A DNA stretch of 30,375 bases from an uncultured Clostridia bacterium (GTDB lineage: Bacteria > Bacillota > Clostridia > Peptostreptococcales > Anaerovoracaceae), in the NCBI GenBank assembly GCA_934233735.1, contig CAKQGQ010000027.1:1-30375 (forward strand), read 5' to 3'. The notes below the pieces were generated by a model. It worked only from the letters and a program-made list of their open reading frames with translations, made no database searches and was not told where the DNA came from. Made by a program: the position numbers and the translations under genes. Positions 13,157-22,580 of this stretch are shown here, in pieces (within the stretch, counting starts at the first letter, position 1; each line of letters starts with the position of its first letter).

Positions 13157-14710
13157 ATGACTAACGAAAAAAAGACGCCACGCCAGCCAAGCTTTATCGT
13201 GGCACTGATTCCGATTGTTGTAATGATCGCCCTGATGCTTTATTGCTTCCTCGGCGGATCGGAATCCGGCTACCACGACGCACACATGCCGTTGGTACTG
13301 TCAATTATTGTCGCTTGTATCGTAGGTGTTTCCTGCGGACACAGCTTCAAGGAAATGCTTACAGGCATGATCGATCGTCTGAGTGCTTCCATGGAAGCAG
13401 TTCTGATTCTTTGCACGGTTGGTTTCCTGGTATCCAGCTTCATGGCTTCCGGAGCGATTCCGTCGCTTATCGTTTACGGACTGGATCTGCTCACACCAAA
13501 GCTGTTCCTTCCAATCGGCTGTATCCTTTGTGCAATCGTAGGTCTTGCCTGCGGTTCCTCGTGGACGACCACCGCTACTATCGGTCTTGCGTTCCTTGGC
13601 ATTGGTGCAGGTCTTGGCATCAATCCGGCGATCACAGCAGGTATGATTATCTCCGGTGCATATGTAGGAGACAAGTTCTCCCCGCTGTCTGATACGACAA
13701 ACCTTGCTGCAGCTGTTGCTGAAACAGGCCTGTTCGACCACGTAACCGCAATGGTTTCAACGACCGGACCGACGATGATTATTGCACTTGTGCTTTATAC
13801 AATCCTTGGTCTGAACATCGACGAGAGCGCTTATGACCCGACGGTTGCTGCAAGCATTCAGGAAGCATTCGGAAGCGCATTCAATATCAGCCCAATTCTG
13901 CTGATTCCGATTATTGTCGTAATCGTTATGTGTATTCTCCGCGTGCCGGGACTTGTTGGTATTGCTGTTTCCGTTGCAGTTGCAACTCTTTTCATGATTA
14001 TCTTCCAGCCGGTTGATATTTATGGAAGCCGCGCGCTCGGTGATGTATTCAATATGCTACACTATGGTATCGAAGTAGAAACAGGAAATGAAGTTGCAGA
14101 CTCAATCCTTGGCAAAGCAGGCGGTATGGACGGAACGATGTGGACCATCAACCTGATTATCGTAGCACTGGCCTACGGCGGTGCGCTTGAACGCTGCGGA
14201 TGCATCGAGCGTCTGTTTGGCAGTCTCAAGCACAAGATTAATTCTGTTGGCAGTCTGATTCTGGCAACGCTTCTTACATCTATCTTCTGTGATGCAACCA
14301 TGTGTGACCAGTTCCTCGGAATCGGTGTTCCGGCTCCGATTTATGCTGACAAGTTTGATGAACTCGGACTTGGACGTAACATGCTTTCCCGTACACTGGA
14401 AGATGCAGGTACTCTTTGGGCAGTTATGTTCCCTTGGACAGGATGTGGCGCATATCAGACCGGCGTACTCGGAATGAGCCCGCTCGTATTCTTCCCATAT
14501 GCATTCGTAAATCTCATCAACCCGATTTACGCATACATAACAGCATTGCTTGGACGCAATATTTTCTGGGCAGACGGTTCTTACACGAATCTGCTTGGAA
14601 AGACACGCAGAGGCAAAGTTGCGGGAGCGCCGGAAGAAGCGCACCGTAAAGCTTTGGAATGTCTGGAAGCACGCCGTGCTGCAGGCAAAGCTCCGAAGAT
14701 TAACGCTTAA
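13157..14710 (+). CDS. nhaC: NhaC-family Na+/H+ antiporter
   Basis: A 517-residue polytopic membrane protein of the NhaC family, which exchanges Na+ (or sometimes organic acids such as malate and lactate) for H+. The family signature is clear in the middle: GSSWTTTATIGLAFLGIGAGLG, then AGMIISGAYVGDKFSPLSDTTNLA. Around a dozen hydrophobic segments are visible and the C-terminus is basic. The ATG at 13157 follows TGAGGT by eight bases; a GTG at 13142 overlaps that ribosome site and was rejected. It has its own promoter and is followed by a GC-rich hairpin, so it is probably transcribed alone or with partial read-through into the next gene. Substrate specificity is not resolved, so the gene symbol names the family only. 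Confidence 0.9.
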   Translation: MTNEKKTPRQPSFIVALIPIVVMIALMLYCFLGGSESGYHDAHMPLVLSIIVACIVGVSCGHSFKEMLTGMIDRLSASMEAVLILCTVGFLVSSFMASGAIPSLIVYGLDLLTPKLFLPIGCILCAIVGLACGSSWTTTATIGLAFLGIGAGLGINPAITAGMIISGAYVGDKFSPLSDTTNLAAAVAETGLFDHVTAMVSTTGPTMIIALVLYTILGLNIDESAYDPTVAASIQEAFGSAFNISPILLIPIIVVIVMCILRVPGLVGIAVSVAVATLFMIIFQPVDIYGSRALGDVFNMLHYGIEVETGNEVADSILGKAGGMDGTMWTINLIIVALAYGGALERCGCIERLFGSLKHKINSVGSLILATLLTSIFCDATMCDQFLGIGVPAPIYADKFDELGLGRNMLSRTLEDAGTLWAVMFPWTGCGAYQTGVLGMSPLVFFPYAFVNLINPIYAYITALLGRNIFWADGSYTNLLGKTRRGKVAGAPEEAHRKALECLEARRAAGKAPKINA

Positions 14711-14725
14711 TTTTCAGCAAAACTT

Positions 14726-14751
14726 GGGCGCGCCGGAAAACTGACGCGCCC
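14726..14751 (+). terminator. GC-rich hairpin, weak terminator
   Basis: GGGCGCG (14726-14732) pairs with CGCGCCC (14745-14751), but only TTCT follows. It may reduce rather than stop transcription into the small membrane-protein gene. Confidence 0.5.
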
Positions 14752-14776
14752 TTCTATAAGAAAGGAAGTCATAGTT

Positions 14777-15277
14777 GTGAAAAAGATGCTGCCCTGGGAT
14801 TCGCTGCCGCCGCCGATTTATACGGCGCGTGCATATAAACCGCGAAAAAAATGGGTAAAAATCGGAGGATGGGTGCTGGTGGTTGTTTTACTGCTCTTCG
14901 GCATTTCTTCTTTTGACAGAAATCTGCCGCTTGCGGTGATTTCGATGATTTTTTCAATCCTTTATTCCATCACGATGGTAACGGTCAAAGATGCGGCTCT
15001 TACCAGCCGCGGACTCGAGATTTTCTATAATATGCAGATTACGACGCAGTACGATTTTTTTGCGTGGGAGGACATCAATTCCATCGTAATCGAAGATCGG
15101 GGAGATCATGAGTATGTGCGCCTGCACATCGGCTACAGCAGCCTCGAAAAAGCGCTGTTCTTTAAGCGCAGCGAGGTGAGTGCTATCTGCAAATACGCAA
15201 AAGAACAAAACCCGGACATCCGTGTGCTCAATCACGAAGCAGGAAAGGGAAAACCTGCCGCAAAACGAAAAAAGTAA
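14777..15277 (+). CDS. Small membrane protein with PH-like domain
   Basis: A 166-residue protein with two hydrophobic helices (about 27-47 and 51-70). A cytoplasmic-looking domain follows: AALTSRGLEIFYNMQITTQYDFFAWEDINSIVIED, a basic-aromatic segment LEKALFFKRSEV, and a Lys-rich tail. Two helices followed by a 'sensitive to start, then F.W.DI..I' strand pattern resemble bacterial PH-like (YcxB/bPH) proteins, but the family is not certain. The GTG start is preceded by AAAGGAAG. It lies 66 bases after the antiporter gene and is followed by a terminator, so it is either the tail of that unit or alone. Function unknown. Confidence 0.7.
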   Translation: MKKMLPWDSLPPPIYTARAYKPRKKWVKIGGWVLVVVLLLFGISSFDRNLPLAVISMIFSILYSITMVTVKDAALTSRGLEIFYNMQITTQYDFFAWEDINSIVIEDRGDHEYVRLHIGYSSLEKALFFKRSEVSAICKYAKEQNPDIRVLNHEAGKGKPAAKRKK

Positions 15278-15278
15278 T

Positions 15279-15314
15279 GCCAAGCGCAGCTAAAAGCCTG
15301 TGTCTTGGCTTTTT
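15279..15314 (+). terminator. Intrinsic terminator with two competing stems
   Basis: AAAAGCC (15292-15298) pairs with GGCTTTT (15307-15313) and leads into TTTTC. Alternatively GCCAAG (15279-15284) pairs with CTTGGC (15304-15309) from the same right arm. Either form would terminate the preceding gene. Confidence 0.65.
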
Positions 15315-15355
15315 CATATTTTTTGCTAATTAGTATATAACAAACGGAGAATTTG

Positions 15356-15364
15356 TGTTATACT
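15356..15364 (+). promoter_or_regulatory. Extended -10 promoter element before murC
   Basis: TGT followed by TATACT (15359-15364) forms an extended -10. No good -35 is seen 17 bases upstream. It would start transcription about 45 bases before the murC ATG. Confidence 0.4.
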
Positions 15365-15418
15365 ATACCTGTAGAAAAGTGACTTGAAAAAGTGACGGAA
15401 TAAACGGAGGCTTTTTTG

Positions 15419-16795
15419 ATGATAGATTTAAGTAAATATAAAAATATTCACTGCATCGGAATCGGAGGAATCGGTCTTTCGGCGATTGCAGAAATTTTGT
15501 TGTCCAGAGGGTATAATGTGTCCGGCTCGGATATGAAGGAATCCGATATGACGGCGAAGCTTGCGAAGGCGGGTGCCAGAATTTTTATCGGTCACAGAGC
15601 CGAGAACGTGGAAAATGCAGATCTGCTTGTCTATTCCGCAGCGGTCGGCAAGGATAACCCCGAACTTGCGCGGGCGCAGGAAAGGGGAATCCCTGTGATG
15701 AGCCGCGCAGAAATGCTGGGCCTTCTGATGGATGAATATGAAAACAGCATTGCCATTTCGGGAACACACGGAAAGACGACGACAACCTCGATGGTTTCTT
15801 TAATCCTTGACCGTGCGAAGCTTGCCCCGACGATTCTGGTCGGAGGAAATCTCTCTGAAATCGGCGGCAATGTGAAAGTCGGGGACAGTCCGTATTTCGT
15901 GACCGAGGCGTGTGAGTACATGGACAGCTTTCTGAGCCTGAAGCCGAAGATGGAAATTATTCTGAATATCGACTCGGACCATTTGGACTATTTCAAGGAT
16001 ATTGACCATATTGTCAGCTCCTTTGACCGCTTCGCACACCTGGTGCCGAAAGCAGGAACGATTATCGCTTATGATGCGAACCCGTTTGTGAACCGTGTAA
16101 TTCAGGGTCTCGACAATGTTGTGACCTTCGGTCTGAACGAAAATTGCGACTACTGCGCGAAAAATATTTTGTTCGATGAAAGCGGAATGCCGTCTTTTGA
16201 TGTCTGCCATAAAGGGGAGACACTGAACCGCGTTCAGCTCAGAATTCCGGGCGAGCATAACATTCTGAATGCGCTTGCTGCCTATGCCTGCGGACATACG
16301 CTGGGTGTGGACAGCGAAATTATAAAGGAAACTTTGGAAAGCTACCACGGAACGCAGAGAAGATTCGACATCGTCGGAACGACTTCCAGGGGCGTTAAAA
16401 TTGTGGATGACTATGCACATCACCCGACAGAAATCAAGGCGACGCTGGACGCTTCGCAGAATGTTCCTCATAACAAACTGTGGTGTCTCTTCCAGCCGCA
16501 TACCTATACGAGAACGATGGCTCTCTTTGACGATTTCGCAGAAGCCTTTAATAAAACGGACAAATTGATTTTGGCAGAGATTTATGCCGCAAGAGAAAAA
16601 AATATTTATAAGATTTCATCGGCGCAGCTTGCCGAACGCATCAAGGAAACGCATCCGGACAAAGAAGTTTTGTTCATGGATAGTTTTGATGCGATTGCCG
16701 ACTATGTGACGCAGAATGCACAGCCGGGCGATATGGTGATTACGATGGGCGCAGGCGATATCTATAAAGTAGGCGAAATGCTTTTGGAAAAGTAG
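15419..16795 (+). CDS. murC: UDP-N-acetylmuramate--L-alanine ligase MurC
   Basis: A 458-residue cytoplasmic enzyme that joins L-alanine to UDP-MurNAc with ATP, the first amino-acid addition in peptidoglycan synthesis. The N-terminal domain opens HCIGIGGIGLSAIAEILLSRGYNVSGSDM. The ATP loop GTHGKTTTTSM begins at about residue 115, and EACEYMDSFLSLKP, NIDSDHLDYF and VDDYAHHPTEIKATL follow. All Mur-ligase hallmarks are present and the length is normal. The ATG at 15419 follows GGAGG by eight bases; the in-frame TTG directly before it was rejected. It opens the murC, glmU-like, prs, pth, mfd run, with only nine bases to the next gene, so wall-precursor genes are probably co-transcribed. Confidence 0.97.
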   Translation: MIDLSKYKNIHCIGIGGIGLSAIAEILLSRGYNVSGSDMKESDMTAKLAKAGARIFIGHRAENVENADLLVYSAAVGKDNPELARAQERGIPVMSRAEMLGLLMDEYENSIAISGTHGKTTTTSMVSLILDRAKLAPTILVGGNLSEIGGNVKVGDSPYFVTEACEYMDSFLSLKPKMEIILNIDSDHLDYFKDIDHIVSSFDRFAHLVPKAGTIIAYDANPFVNRVIQGLDNVVTFGLNENCDYCAKNILFDESGMPSFDVCHKGETLNRVQLRIPGEHNILNALAAYACGHTLGVDSEIIKETLESYHGTQRRFDIVGTTSRGVKIVDDYAHHPTEIKATLDASQNVPHNKLWCLFQPHTYTRTMALFDDFAEAFNKTDKLILAEIYAAREKNIYKISSAQLAERIKETHPDKEVLFMDSFDAIADYVTQNAQPGDMVITMGAGDIYKVGEMLLEK

Positions 16796-16804
16796 GGGAG
16801 AATC

Positions 16805-17524
16805 ATGGACGAAAAAGAAAGAAATGCTTTGCTTGAGGCATACAGCAAGTCGGTAGAAGTGCGCATGAACGTTGCGCTGAAACATATGCAGGCAGGTGTG
16901 AAATTCGTAGATGTTTCTTCTGCCTACATCGACGAAAATGTGGAAATCGGTGCAGGAACCGTAATCGGTCCTTGCGTTACACTTGAAGGAAATACAAGAA
17001 TCGGAAGAGACTGTGTAATCAGACAGAATACCAGAATCACCGATTCTCAAATCTCTGACGGAGTTGAAATCGAAAATTCCGTCATCGTTGAAAGTACGAT
17101 AGGTGAAGGAACGAAAGTCGGTCCTTTCGCATATATGCGGCCCGGAAGCAGGGTCGGAGCACACTGCAAGGTAGGGGATTTCGTGGAAATCAAGAACTCG
17201 ACCTTCGGAGACGGCTCGAAAGCAGCGCATCTCACATATATAGGGGATTCAGATGTGGGACGCGATGTAAACTTAGGCTGCGGCGTTGTTTTTGTCAATT
17301 ACGACGGAACGGCCAAATACCGCTCAACGGTTTCCGACGGGGCGTTTATCGGCTGCAACAGCAATCTCGTATCACCGGTGAAGGTGGGCGAAGGTGCATA
17401 CATTGCTGCCGGAAGCACGGTTACCGAGGATGTGGAAGGCGATGCGCTTTATATCGCCAGAGCACGCGGAACCAAGAAACAGGGATGGGTTTCTTCAAAA
17501 GGGATTTTGAAGAGAAAAAAGTAA
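16805..17524 (+). CDS. Stand-alone GlmU-type acetyltransferase domain
   Basis: A 239-residue left-handed beta-helix protein that corresponds only to the C-terminal half of GlmU, the glucosamine-1-phosphate N-acetyltransferase. The hexapeptide repeats run from about 40 to 210. With a constant offset of 221 to E. coli GlmU numbering (from memory), Arg112, Lys130, His142, Tyr145 and Asn156 match the sugar-site residues Arg333, Lys351, His363, Tyr366 and Asn377; the residue for Ser405 is Cys184. The N-terminal uridylyltransferase domain is entirely absent; the first 35 residues match GlmU's linker helix. The gene has its own GGGGAG site, nine bases after murC, and sits before prs exactly where full glmU lies in related genomes. 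UDP-GlcNAc pyrophosphorylase activity must come from another protein. Confidence 0.88.
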   Translation: MDEKERNALLEAYSKSVEVRMNVALKHMQAGVKFVDVSSAYIDENVEIGAGTVIGPCVTLEGNTRIGRDCVIRQNTRITDSQISDGVEIENSVIVESTIGEGTKVGPFAYMRPGSRVGAHCKVGDFVEIKNSTFGDGSKAAHLTYIGDSDVGRDVNLGCGVVFVNYDGTAKYRSTVSDGAFIGCNSNLVSPVKVGEGAYIAAGSTVTEDVEGDALYIARARGTKKQGWVSSKGILKRKK

Positions 17525-17573
17525 AAACAAAATCAAATCAAAAGTACACGAAAGAAAGACGAGGTAAAAAACA

Positions 17574-18524
17574 GTGAGAAGCGGAGTATTTTCTGACTAC
17601 AAAATTTTTACGGGCAATTCGCATATCGAATTAGCCAAGGAAATCGCAGACATCATGGGCAAGCCACTTGGAAAGGCAACTGTTACCAAGTTCAGCGATG
17701 GCGAGATTTCAGTAAACATCTGGGAATCGGTAAGAGGGATTGATGTGTACATAGTTCAGTCAACCTGCAGTCCGGTAAATGACAACCTGATGGAACTGCT
17801 CATTATGATCGATGCGATGAAGAGAGCTTCTGCAGGCAGAATCAATGCGATTATTCCATATTACGGATATGCGCGTCAGGACAGAAAGGCAAAGGCAAGA
17901 GACCCGATTACAGCAAAACTTGTGGCTGACTTAATTATGGCAGCGGGCGCAGACAGAGTTCTTACCATGGATCTGCACGCAAACCAGATTCAGGGATACT
18001 TCGACATTCCGGTTGACCACCTTCTCGGAATGCCAATCCTCGCAAAATACTTCAAAGAAAAGCAGCTCGAAGACTTAGTTGTTGTTTCTCCGGATCACGG
18101 CAGCGTTACAAGAGCCAGAAATATGGCTGAAATCTTAAACTGCCCAATCGCGATCATCGACAAGAGAAGACCGGAACCGAACAAGAGTGAAATCATGAAT
18201 ATCATCGGTAATATCGACGGCAAGAACTGCATTATCATCGACGATATGATTGACACTGCAGGCACTATCTGCAATGCGGCAAATGCAATCAAAGATTTGG
18301 GTGCGAAAGCTGTTTTCGCAGCCGCAACCCATCCGGTATTGTCAGGACCTGCTGTAGAAAGACTTGAGGCATCGGCAATCGAAGAGCTTGTTTTGCTCAA
18401 TACCGTTCCGCTTCCGGAAGAAAAGAAGCTCGAAAAGATGACATTCCTGTCCGTAGCACCGCTGTTTGCGGAAGCGATGACAAGAGTGTTCACTAACGGC
18501 TCTATCAGTGTACTGTTTGATTAA
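17574..18524 (+). CDS. prs: Ribose-phosphate pyrophosphokinase
   Basis: A 316-residue PRPP synthetase, which transfers pyrophosphate from ATP to ribose 5-phosphate for purine, pyrimidine, histidine and NAD synthesis. It shows TKFSDGEISVNI, the YGYARQDRKAKARDPITAKL flexible loop, MDLHANQIQGYF and SPDHGSVTRAR. The PRPP site CIIIDDMIDTAGT lies at about 218-230, and the family's SVLFD end is present. The GTG start has GAGGT upstream and fits the family N-terminus. The 49-base gap to the previous gene has no terminator. The product is the effector sensed by PurR encoded upstream in the window. Confidence 0.97.
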   Translation: MRSGVFSDYKIFTGNSHIELAKEIADIMGKPLGKATVTKFSDGEISVNIWESVRGIDVYIVQSTCSPVNDNLMELLIMIDAMKRASAGRINAIIPYYGYARQDRKAKARDPITAKLVADLIMAAGADRVLTMDLHANQIQGYFDIPVDHLLGMPILAKYFKEKQLEDLVVVSPDHGSVTRARNMAEILNCPIAIIDKRRPEPNKSEIMNIIGNIDGKNCIIIDDMIDTAGTICNAANAIKDLGAKAVFAAATHPVLSGPAVERLEASAIEELVLLNTVPLPEEKKLEKMTFLSVAPLFAEAMTRVFTNGSISVLFD

Positions 18525-18553
18525 TAATATAGAAAAGAAAGGATCGTAAACCT

Positions 18554-19138
18554 GTGTATATTATTGTAGGTCTGGGAAACCCCGGGAAAAAATACGAAAA
18601 TACCCGGCATAATATGGGGTTTATAGCCGTTGACCTGCTGGCAGAGGAATACGGCATTAAAGTTGATAAAATAAAATTCAAAGCTCTGGTCGGCGAAGGA
18701 AGAATCGCCGGCCGGAAGGTTTTGCTTGTGAAACCGCAGACATATATGAACCTGAGCGGACAGTCGGTGATGGAAGTGATGAACTATTATAAAGAGGACA
18801 TTGAAAACCTCATTGTCATTTATGACGACATCGATATTCCGACCGGCAGTATTCGCCTGCGAAAAAAAGGCAGCGCAGGGACGCATAACGGAATGCGAAA
18901 CATTGTCTATCTGCTTCAGGACGATGGATTCCCGCGAATCCGCGTCGGGATTGGCAGTGATAAAAAAGTTGATTTAATTGATTATGTTATCAGCGGTGTA
19001 ACGAAAAAAGAAAAAGACCTTTTAGAGGATGCACTCACTCGGGCAGCGAAAGCAGCTGCGTGTATCGTCGAAAAAGGAATTGATAAGGCAATGAACGAGT
19101 ATAATATAAGGCTGAAGAAGGAAGAGAAAAATGATTAA
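18554..19138 (+). CDS. pth: Peptidyl-tRNA hydrolase
   Basis: A 194-residue Pth, which frees tRNA from stalled peptidyl-tRNA. The N-terminus IIVGLGNPGKKYENTRHNMGF carries Asn9 and the catalytic His19; the IYDDIDIPTGSIRLR and GTHNGMRN segments complete the active site. The GTG start is required by the family N-terminus and has AAAGGAT upstream. The last eight bases overlap mfd, so translation of the two is coupled. The name spoVC is used for this gene in B. subtilis, where it has the same neighbours; the small fin gene found between pth and mfd there is missing. Confidence 0.96.
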   Translation: MYIIVGLGNPGKKYENTRHNMGFIAVDLLAEEYGIKVDKIKFKALVGEGRIAGRKVLLVKPQTYMNLSGQSVMEVMNYYKEDIENLIVIYDDIDIPTGSIRLRKKGSAGTHNGMRNIVYLLQDDGFPRIRVGIGSDKKVDLIDYVISGVTKKEKDLLEDALTRAAKAAACIVEKGIDKAMNEYNIRLKKEEKND

Positions 19139-22100
19139 CATTTCAGGAATATCCGAAAGCCGTGTAGCTCCGGTTGCCGCTTATCTCGCAAAAGAAAAGA
19201 ATCAGAGCATCATCATCGTCTCCACGGATGTGCGGGCGAGACGACTTGCTTTGGATCTTTCTTTTTTTGTCAGGGATAAAGAAATTATCGTGCTTCCGTC
19301 GGAAGAACAGTTTCTGCTGCGGTTTGCTGCGAAGAATCACGACCAGCTCATTCAAAGATTAAAAGCCCTGAAAGCCCTGCGCACCGGACAGCCGGCAGTG
19401 GTAATTGCGCCGGTTTCGGCTGCCATTAAAAAGATAACGCCGCATGCTTACTTCGAGGGAACCTCCCTAAAAATTAAGCTTGGTGAGGAGACGGAGCTTT
19501 CGGAAATCAAAGAAAAACTGGCAAAACTCGGCTATGAGCGCATGGAAATTGTAGACGGAAGAGGGCAGTTCAGCATTCGCGGAGGCATCATCGATGTTTT
19601 CACGCCGGATGCGGAATATCCGTACCGTGTCGAACTATTCGGAAACGAGGTGGACTCGATTCGTACCTTTGATCCGGATACGCAGAGGTCGGTCGAAGCG
19701 CTTTCTTACATCGAAGTTTATCCGGCAGAGCAGATTTTAAACGATAAGGCAATCTTTGAAAAAGCTTCAAAGCATCTTCGGGATGATTACCGCAAGGCGG
19801 CAAGAGAAGCTGCCAAGAAGGATGAGGAACTTTCTCAGAAGATTTTGCAGACAGCGGACGAGATTTGCGAATACATCGAGCAGGTATCGAATCTTCAGCT
19901 TCTGGAAAACTATATTCAGTATTTTTATGATGAAACCGAATATCTGTGGGATTACATGATTGACGGCATTCTGATGATTGACGATCCGGACCGTATAGAA
20001 GAAAGCCTGAATCTGCGGACGACTGAGCTTCAGGAAGACTTCAAAGTTCTCCTTTCGCGAGGGCAGGCTATTCCGAAGGATGTTTCCTGTATTTCGGACG
20101 AAAATGACTTCCGTAAAGCTTATAAACAGCCGGATGTGGCGGTGTTTACGCCGTTCCCGAAGAGAATTATCGGAGCGGATACTTTCGAGAAGGTGCATAA
20201 TCTGCAGGCAAGGCAGATGCTTTCCTTCGGCGGAAAGATGAATGTGCTCGAGTCAGAGCTGAAAACCTATGTCAAAAAAGGCTATCGGGTAACCATCGTA
20301 TGCGCATCGGAGGAACGCCTGAAAAACCTGCAGGAGTTTGTTGAGAGAATCGGGCTTGAGGGAAAAATCCTGTTTGAAAAGGGAAGCCTGACGGGCGGAA
20401 TGGAATTTCCTTCAGAAAAAATCTGCTATATCTGTGAGGCGGATATTTTCGTTACGCATAAGACCTCGAAAAGAAAAAAATTCAAGAACAAAGGACAGAA
20501 ACTTCAGTCTTTCGCCGATATGCGCGAGGGCGACTATGTGGTGCACGAAAACCACGGAATCGGTAAATTCGTGGGCATTCAGCAGCTGAATGTGCAGGGC
20601 GAAAAGAAGGACTATATTAAAATTAAATATGCAGGAAACGATATGCTGTATGTTCCGGTGGAGCAGATGGATATCGTACAGAAATATATCGGCTCGGACG
20701 GCGCTGTGCCGAAAATCAACAAGCTCAGCGGCGGCGAGTGGAAAGCCACCAAGGCAAAGGCAAAGGCAGCGATCGCAGTCATGGCAAAGGATTTAATCGA
20801 CCTCTATGCGCAGCGAAAGATGCAGCCGGGCTACTCCTTCCCGAAGGATACGGTTTGGCAGAGGGAATTCGAGGATGACTTTCCTTACGAGGAAACAGGC
20901 GACCAGCTTCGGGCAGCCGAAGAAATCAAGCAGGATATGCAAAAACCGTTTTCGATGGATCGCCTGCTTTGCGGAGATGTTGGATTCGGCAAGACGGAAG
21001 TCGCCGCGAGAGCGCTGTTTAAATGTGTTTCAGACGGCAAACAGGCGGCGGTGCTCGTGCCGACGACAATTCTGGCGAACCAGCACTATTATACGCTGAA
21101 AGAACGCTTTGAAAAGTTTCCGTTTAAGGTTGAGGTACTTTCGCGTTTTCGGAGTGCCGCACAGCAGAAAAAAATTATCGAGGAGCTTGGAAAAGGACAG
21201 ATCGATTTGATTATCGGCACGCACCGCCTCCTTTCCAAAGATATAAAATTTAAAGATTTGGGACTTCTGGTGGTTGACGAAGAACAGCGTTTCGGCGTGG
21301 AAGATAAGGAAACCATCAAAAAAATAAAGAAAAACGTGGATGTGCTGACCCTTTCGGCGACACCGATTCCGAGAACTCTGAATATGTCCATGACCGGAAT
21401 CAAGGATATGAGCGTCATAGAGGAACCGCCGGAAGAGCGCTATCCCGTGCAGACCTATGTGCTTGAGCAGGATGATCTGCTCATCAAAGATATCATCGAA
21501 CGCGAACTCGGAAGAGGCGGGCAGGTTTATGTTGTCTTTAACCGCGTGAAGGGCATTCAGCAGATTGCCGAAAAGATTGAAAAACTCGTTCCGGAAGCAG
21601 TGGTTGCAGTCGGGCACGGACAGATGAACGAACATACTCTGGAAAGCGTGATGGTCGGGTTCATCAATGGAGAAAGCAATGTTCTGGTGGCGACCAGCAT
21701 CATCGAATCCGGTATCGATATTCCGAACGCCAATACCATGATTATCATGGATTCTGACCGATACGGTCTTTCGCAGCTTTATCAGCTCCGCGGCAGAGTT
21801 GGGCGCTCCAACCGAATCGCCTATGCGTATTTGATGTACCAAAAGGATAAAGTGCTGACGGAGGTCGCAGAGAAAAGACTCAAGGCAATCCGTGAATTTA
21901 CGGAATTCGGGGCAGGGTTTAAGGTGGCTATGCGTGACCTTGAAATCAGAGGCGCCGGAAATCTTTTAGGAACCGCGCAGCATGGACATATGATGAATAT
22001 CGGTTATGAGCTTTACTGCAAGATGATTGACAACGCGGTACGCGCTCTGCAAGGCGAGATTGTAAACGAGGATAAGGAAGAGTCGAGCATTGAATTTCCG

Positions 22101-22580
22101 CTTTCAGCATATATTCCGGAGCGCTATATCGAAAATGAGACGCTCAAGCTTCAGATGTATAAGAAAATCGCATCGATACAGACCTACGATGACGAGGATG
22201 AAATCATCGATGAAATGCTCGACCGTTTCGGCGATGTGCCGCAGGAGACCGTCAATCTGGTGAAAATCTCCCATGTCAGATTTCTCGCGGGAGAACTTGC
22301 GGTTACGAGGATTCATGCGGAAAATAAAGAAACCGCTCCGGCGGTTAAGCTTACATCGAAAGACCATGCGGTGGTCAAGCTTGTGTTTGATTTTGCAGAG
22401 AAAAATCCTTTAAGCGGCTATGCGCTGTTTAACCTGACGGAAAAATTCGGCAGGAAGGTTTTCGTGCACGGAGGCGTGCAGCCGTTCATCCGTCTGACGA
22501 CCGACCGCACGCATATGCTGGAAGACAGCCTGAGCCTGCTTGAAGTGCTGAATGAAAGTAAAAAATCCGGAAGAGGCTGA
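19131..22580 (+). CDS. mfd: Transcription-repair coupling factor Mfd
   Basis: A 1149-residue DNA translocase that removes RNA polymerase stalled at lesions and recruits UvrA. An N-terminal UvrB-like part (GRGQFSIRGGIIDVF, DSIRTFD) comes first. The RNA-polymerase interaction domain begins at about 467 (DYVVHENHGIGKFVG). Walker A GDVGFGKTE lies at about 614, the DEEQ box at about 716, then SATPIPRTL, and the second helicase half has ATSIIESGIDIPNANT and QLRGRVGRS. The TRCF domain is C-terminal. The length is that of intact Mfd. The last residues (KKSGRG) are encoded inside the terminator stem. It overlaps pth by eight bases. Confidence 0.97.
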   Translation: MINISGISESRVAPVAAYLAKEKNQSIIIVSTDVRARRLALDLSFFVRDKEIIVLPSEEQFLLRFAAKNHDQLIQRLKALKALRTGQPAVVIAPVSAAIKKITPHAYFEGTSLKIKLGEETELSEIKEKLAKLGYERMEIVDGRGQFSIRGGIIDVFTPDAEYPYRVELFGNEVDSIRTFDPDTQRSVEALSYIEVYPAEQILNDKAIFEKASKHLRDDYRKAAREAAKKDEELSQKILQTADEICEYIEQVSNLQLLENYIQYFYDETEYLWDYMIDGILMIDDPDRIEESLNLRTTELQEDFKVLLSRGQAIPKDVSCISDENDFRKAYKQPDVAVFTPFPKRIIGADTFEKVHNLQARQMLSFGGKMNVLESELKTYVKKGYRVTIVCASEERLKNLQEFVERIGLEGKILFEKGSLTGGMEFPSEKICYICEADIFVTHKTSKRKKFKNKGQKLQSFADMREGDYVVHENHGIGKFVGIQQLNVQGEKKDYIKIKYAGNDMLYVPVEQMDIVQKYIGSDGAVPKINKLSGGEWKATKAKAKAAIAVMAKDLIDLYAQRKMQPGYSFPKDTVWQREFEDDFPYEETGDQLRAAEEIKQDMQKPFSMDRLLCGDVGFGKTEVAARALFKCVSDGKQAAVLVPTTILANQHYYTLKERFEKFPFKVEVLSRFRSAAQQKKIIEELGKGQIDLIIGTHRLLSKDIKFKDLGLLVVDEEQRFGVEDKETIKKIKKNVDVLTLSATPIPRTLNMSMTGIKDMSVIEEPPEERYPVQTYVLEQDDLLIKDIIERELGRGGQVYVVFNRVKGIQQIAEKIEKLVPEAVVAVGHGQMNEHTLESVMVGFINGESNVLVATSIIESGIDIPNANTMIIMDSDRYGLSQLYQLRGRVGRSNRIAYAYLMYQKDKVLTEVAEKRLKAIREFTEFGAGFKVAMRDLEIRGAGNLLGTAQHGHMMNIGYELYCKMIDNAVRALQGEIVNEDKEESSIEFPLSAYIPERYIENETLKLQMYKKIASIQTYDDEDEIIDEMLDRFGDVPQETVNLVKISHVRFLAGELAVTRIHAENKETAPAVKLTSKDHAVVKLVFDFAEKNPLSGYALFNLTEKFGRKVFVHGGVQPFIRLTTDRTHMLEDSLSLLEVLNESKKSGRG

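Noticed and set aside
13301..14644. Minus frames of 146 and 180 residues inside the antiporter gene
   Set aside because: Shadows of a well-supported membrane-protein gene, with no start signals.
21030..21842. 270-residue minus frame inside mfd
   Set aside because: It is antisense to the conserved helicase motifs of Mfd and resembles no protein.
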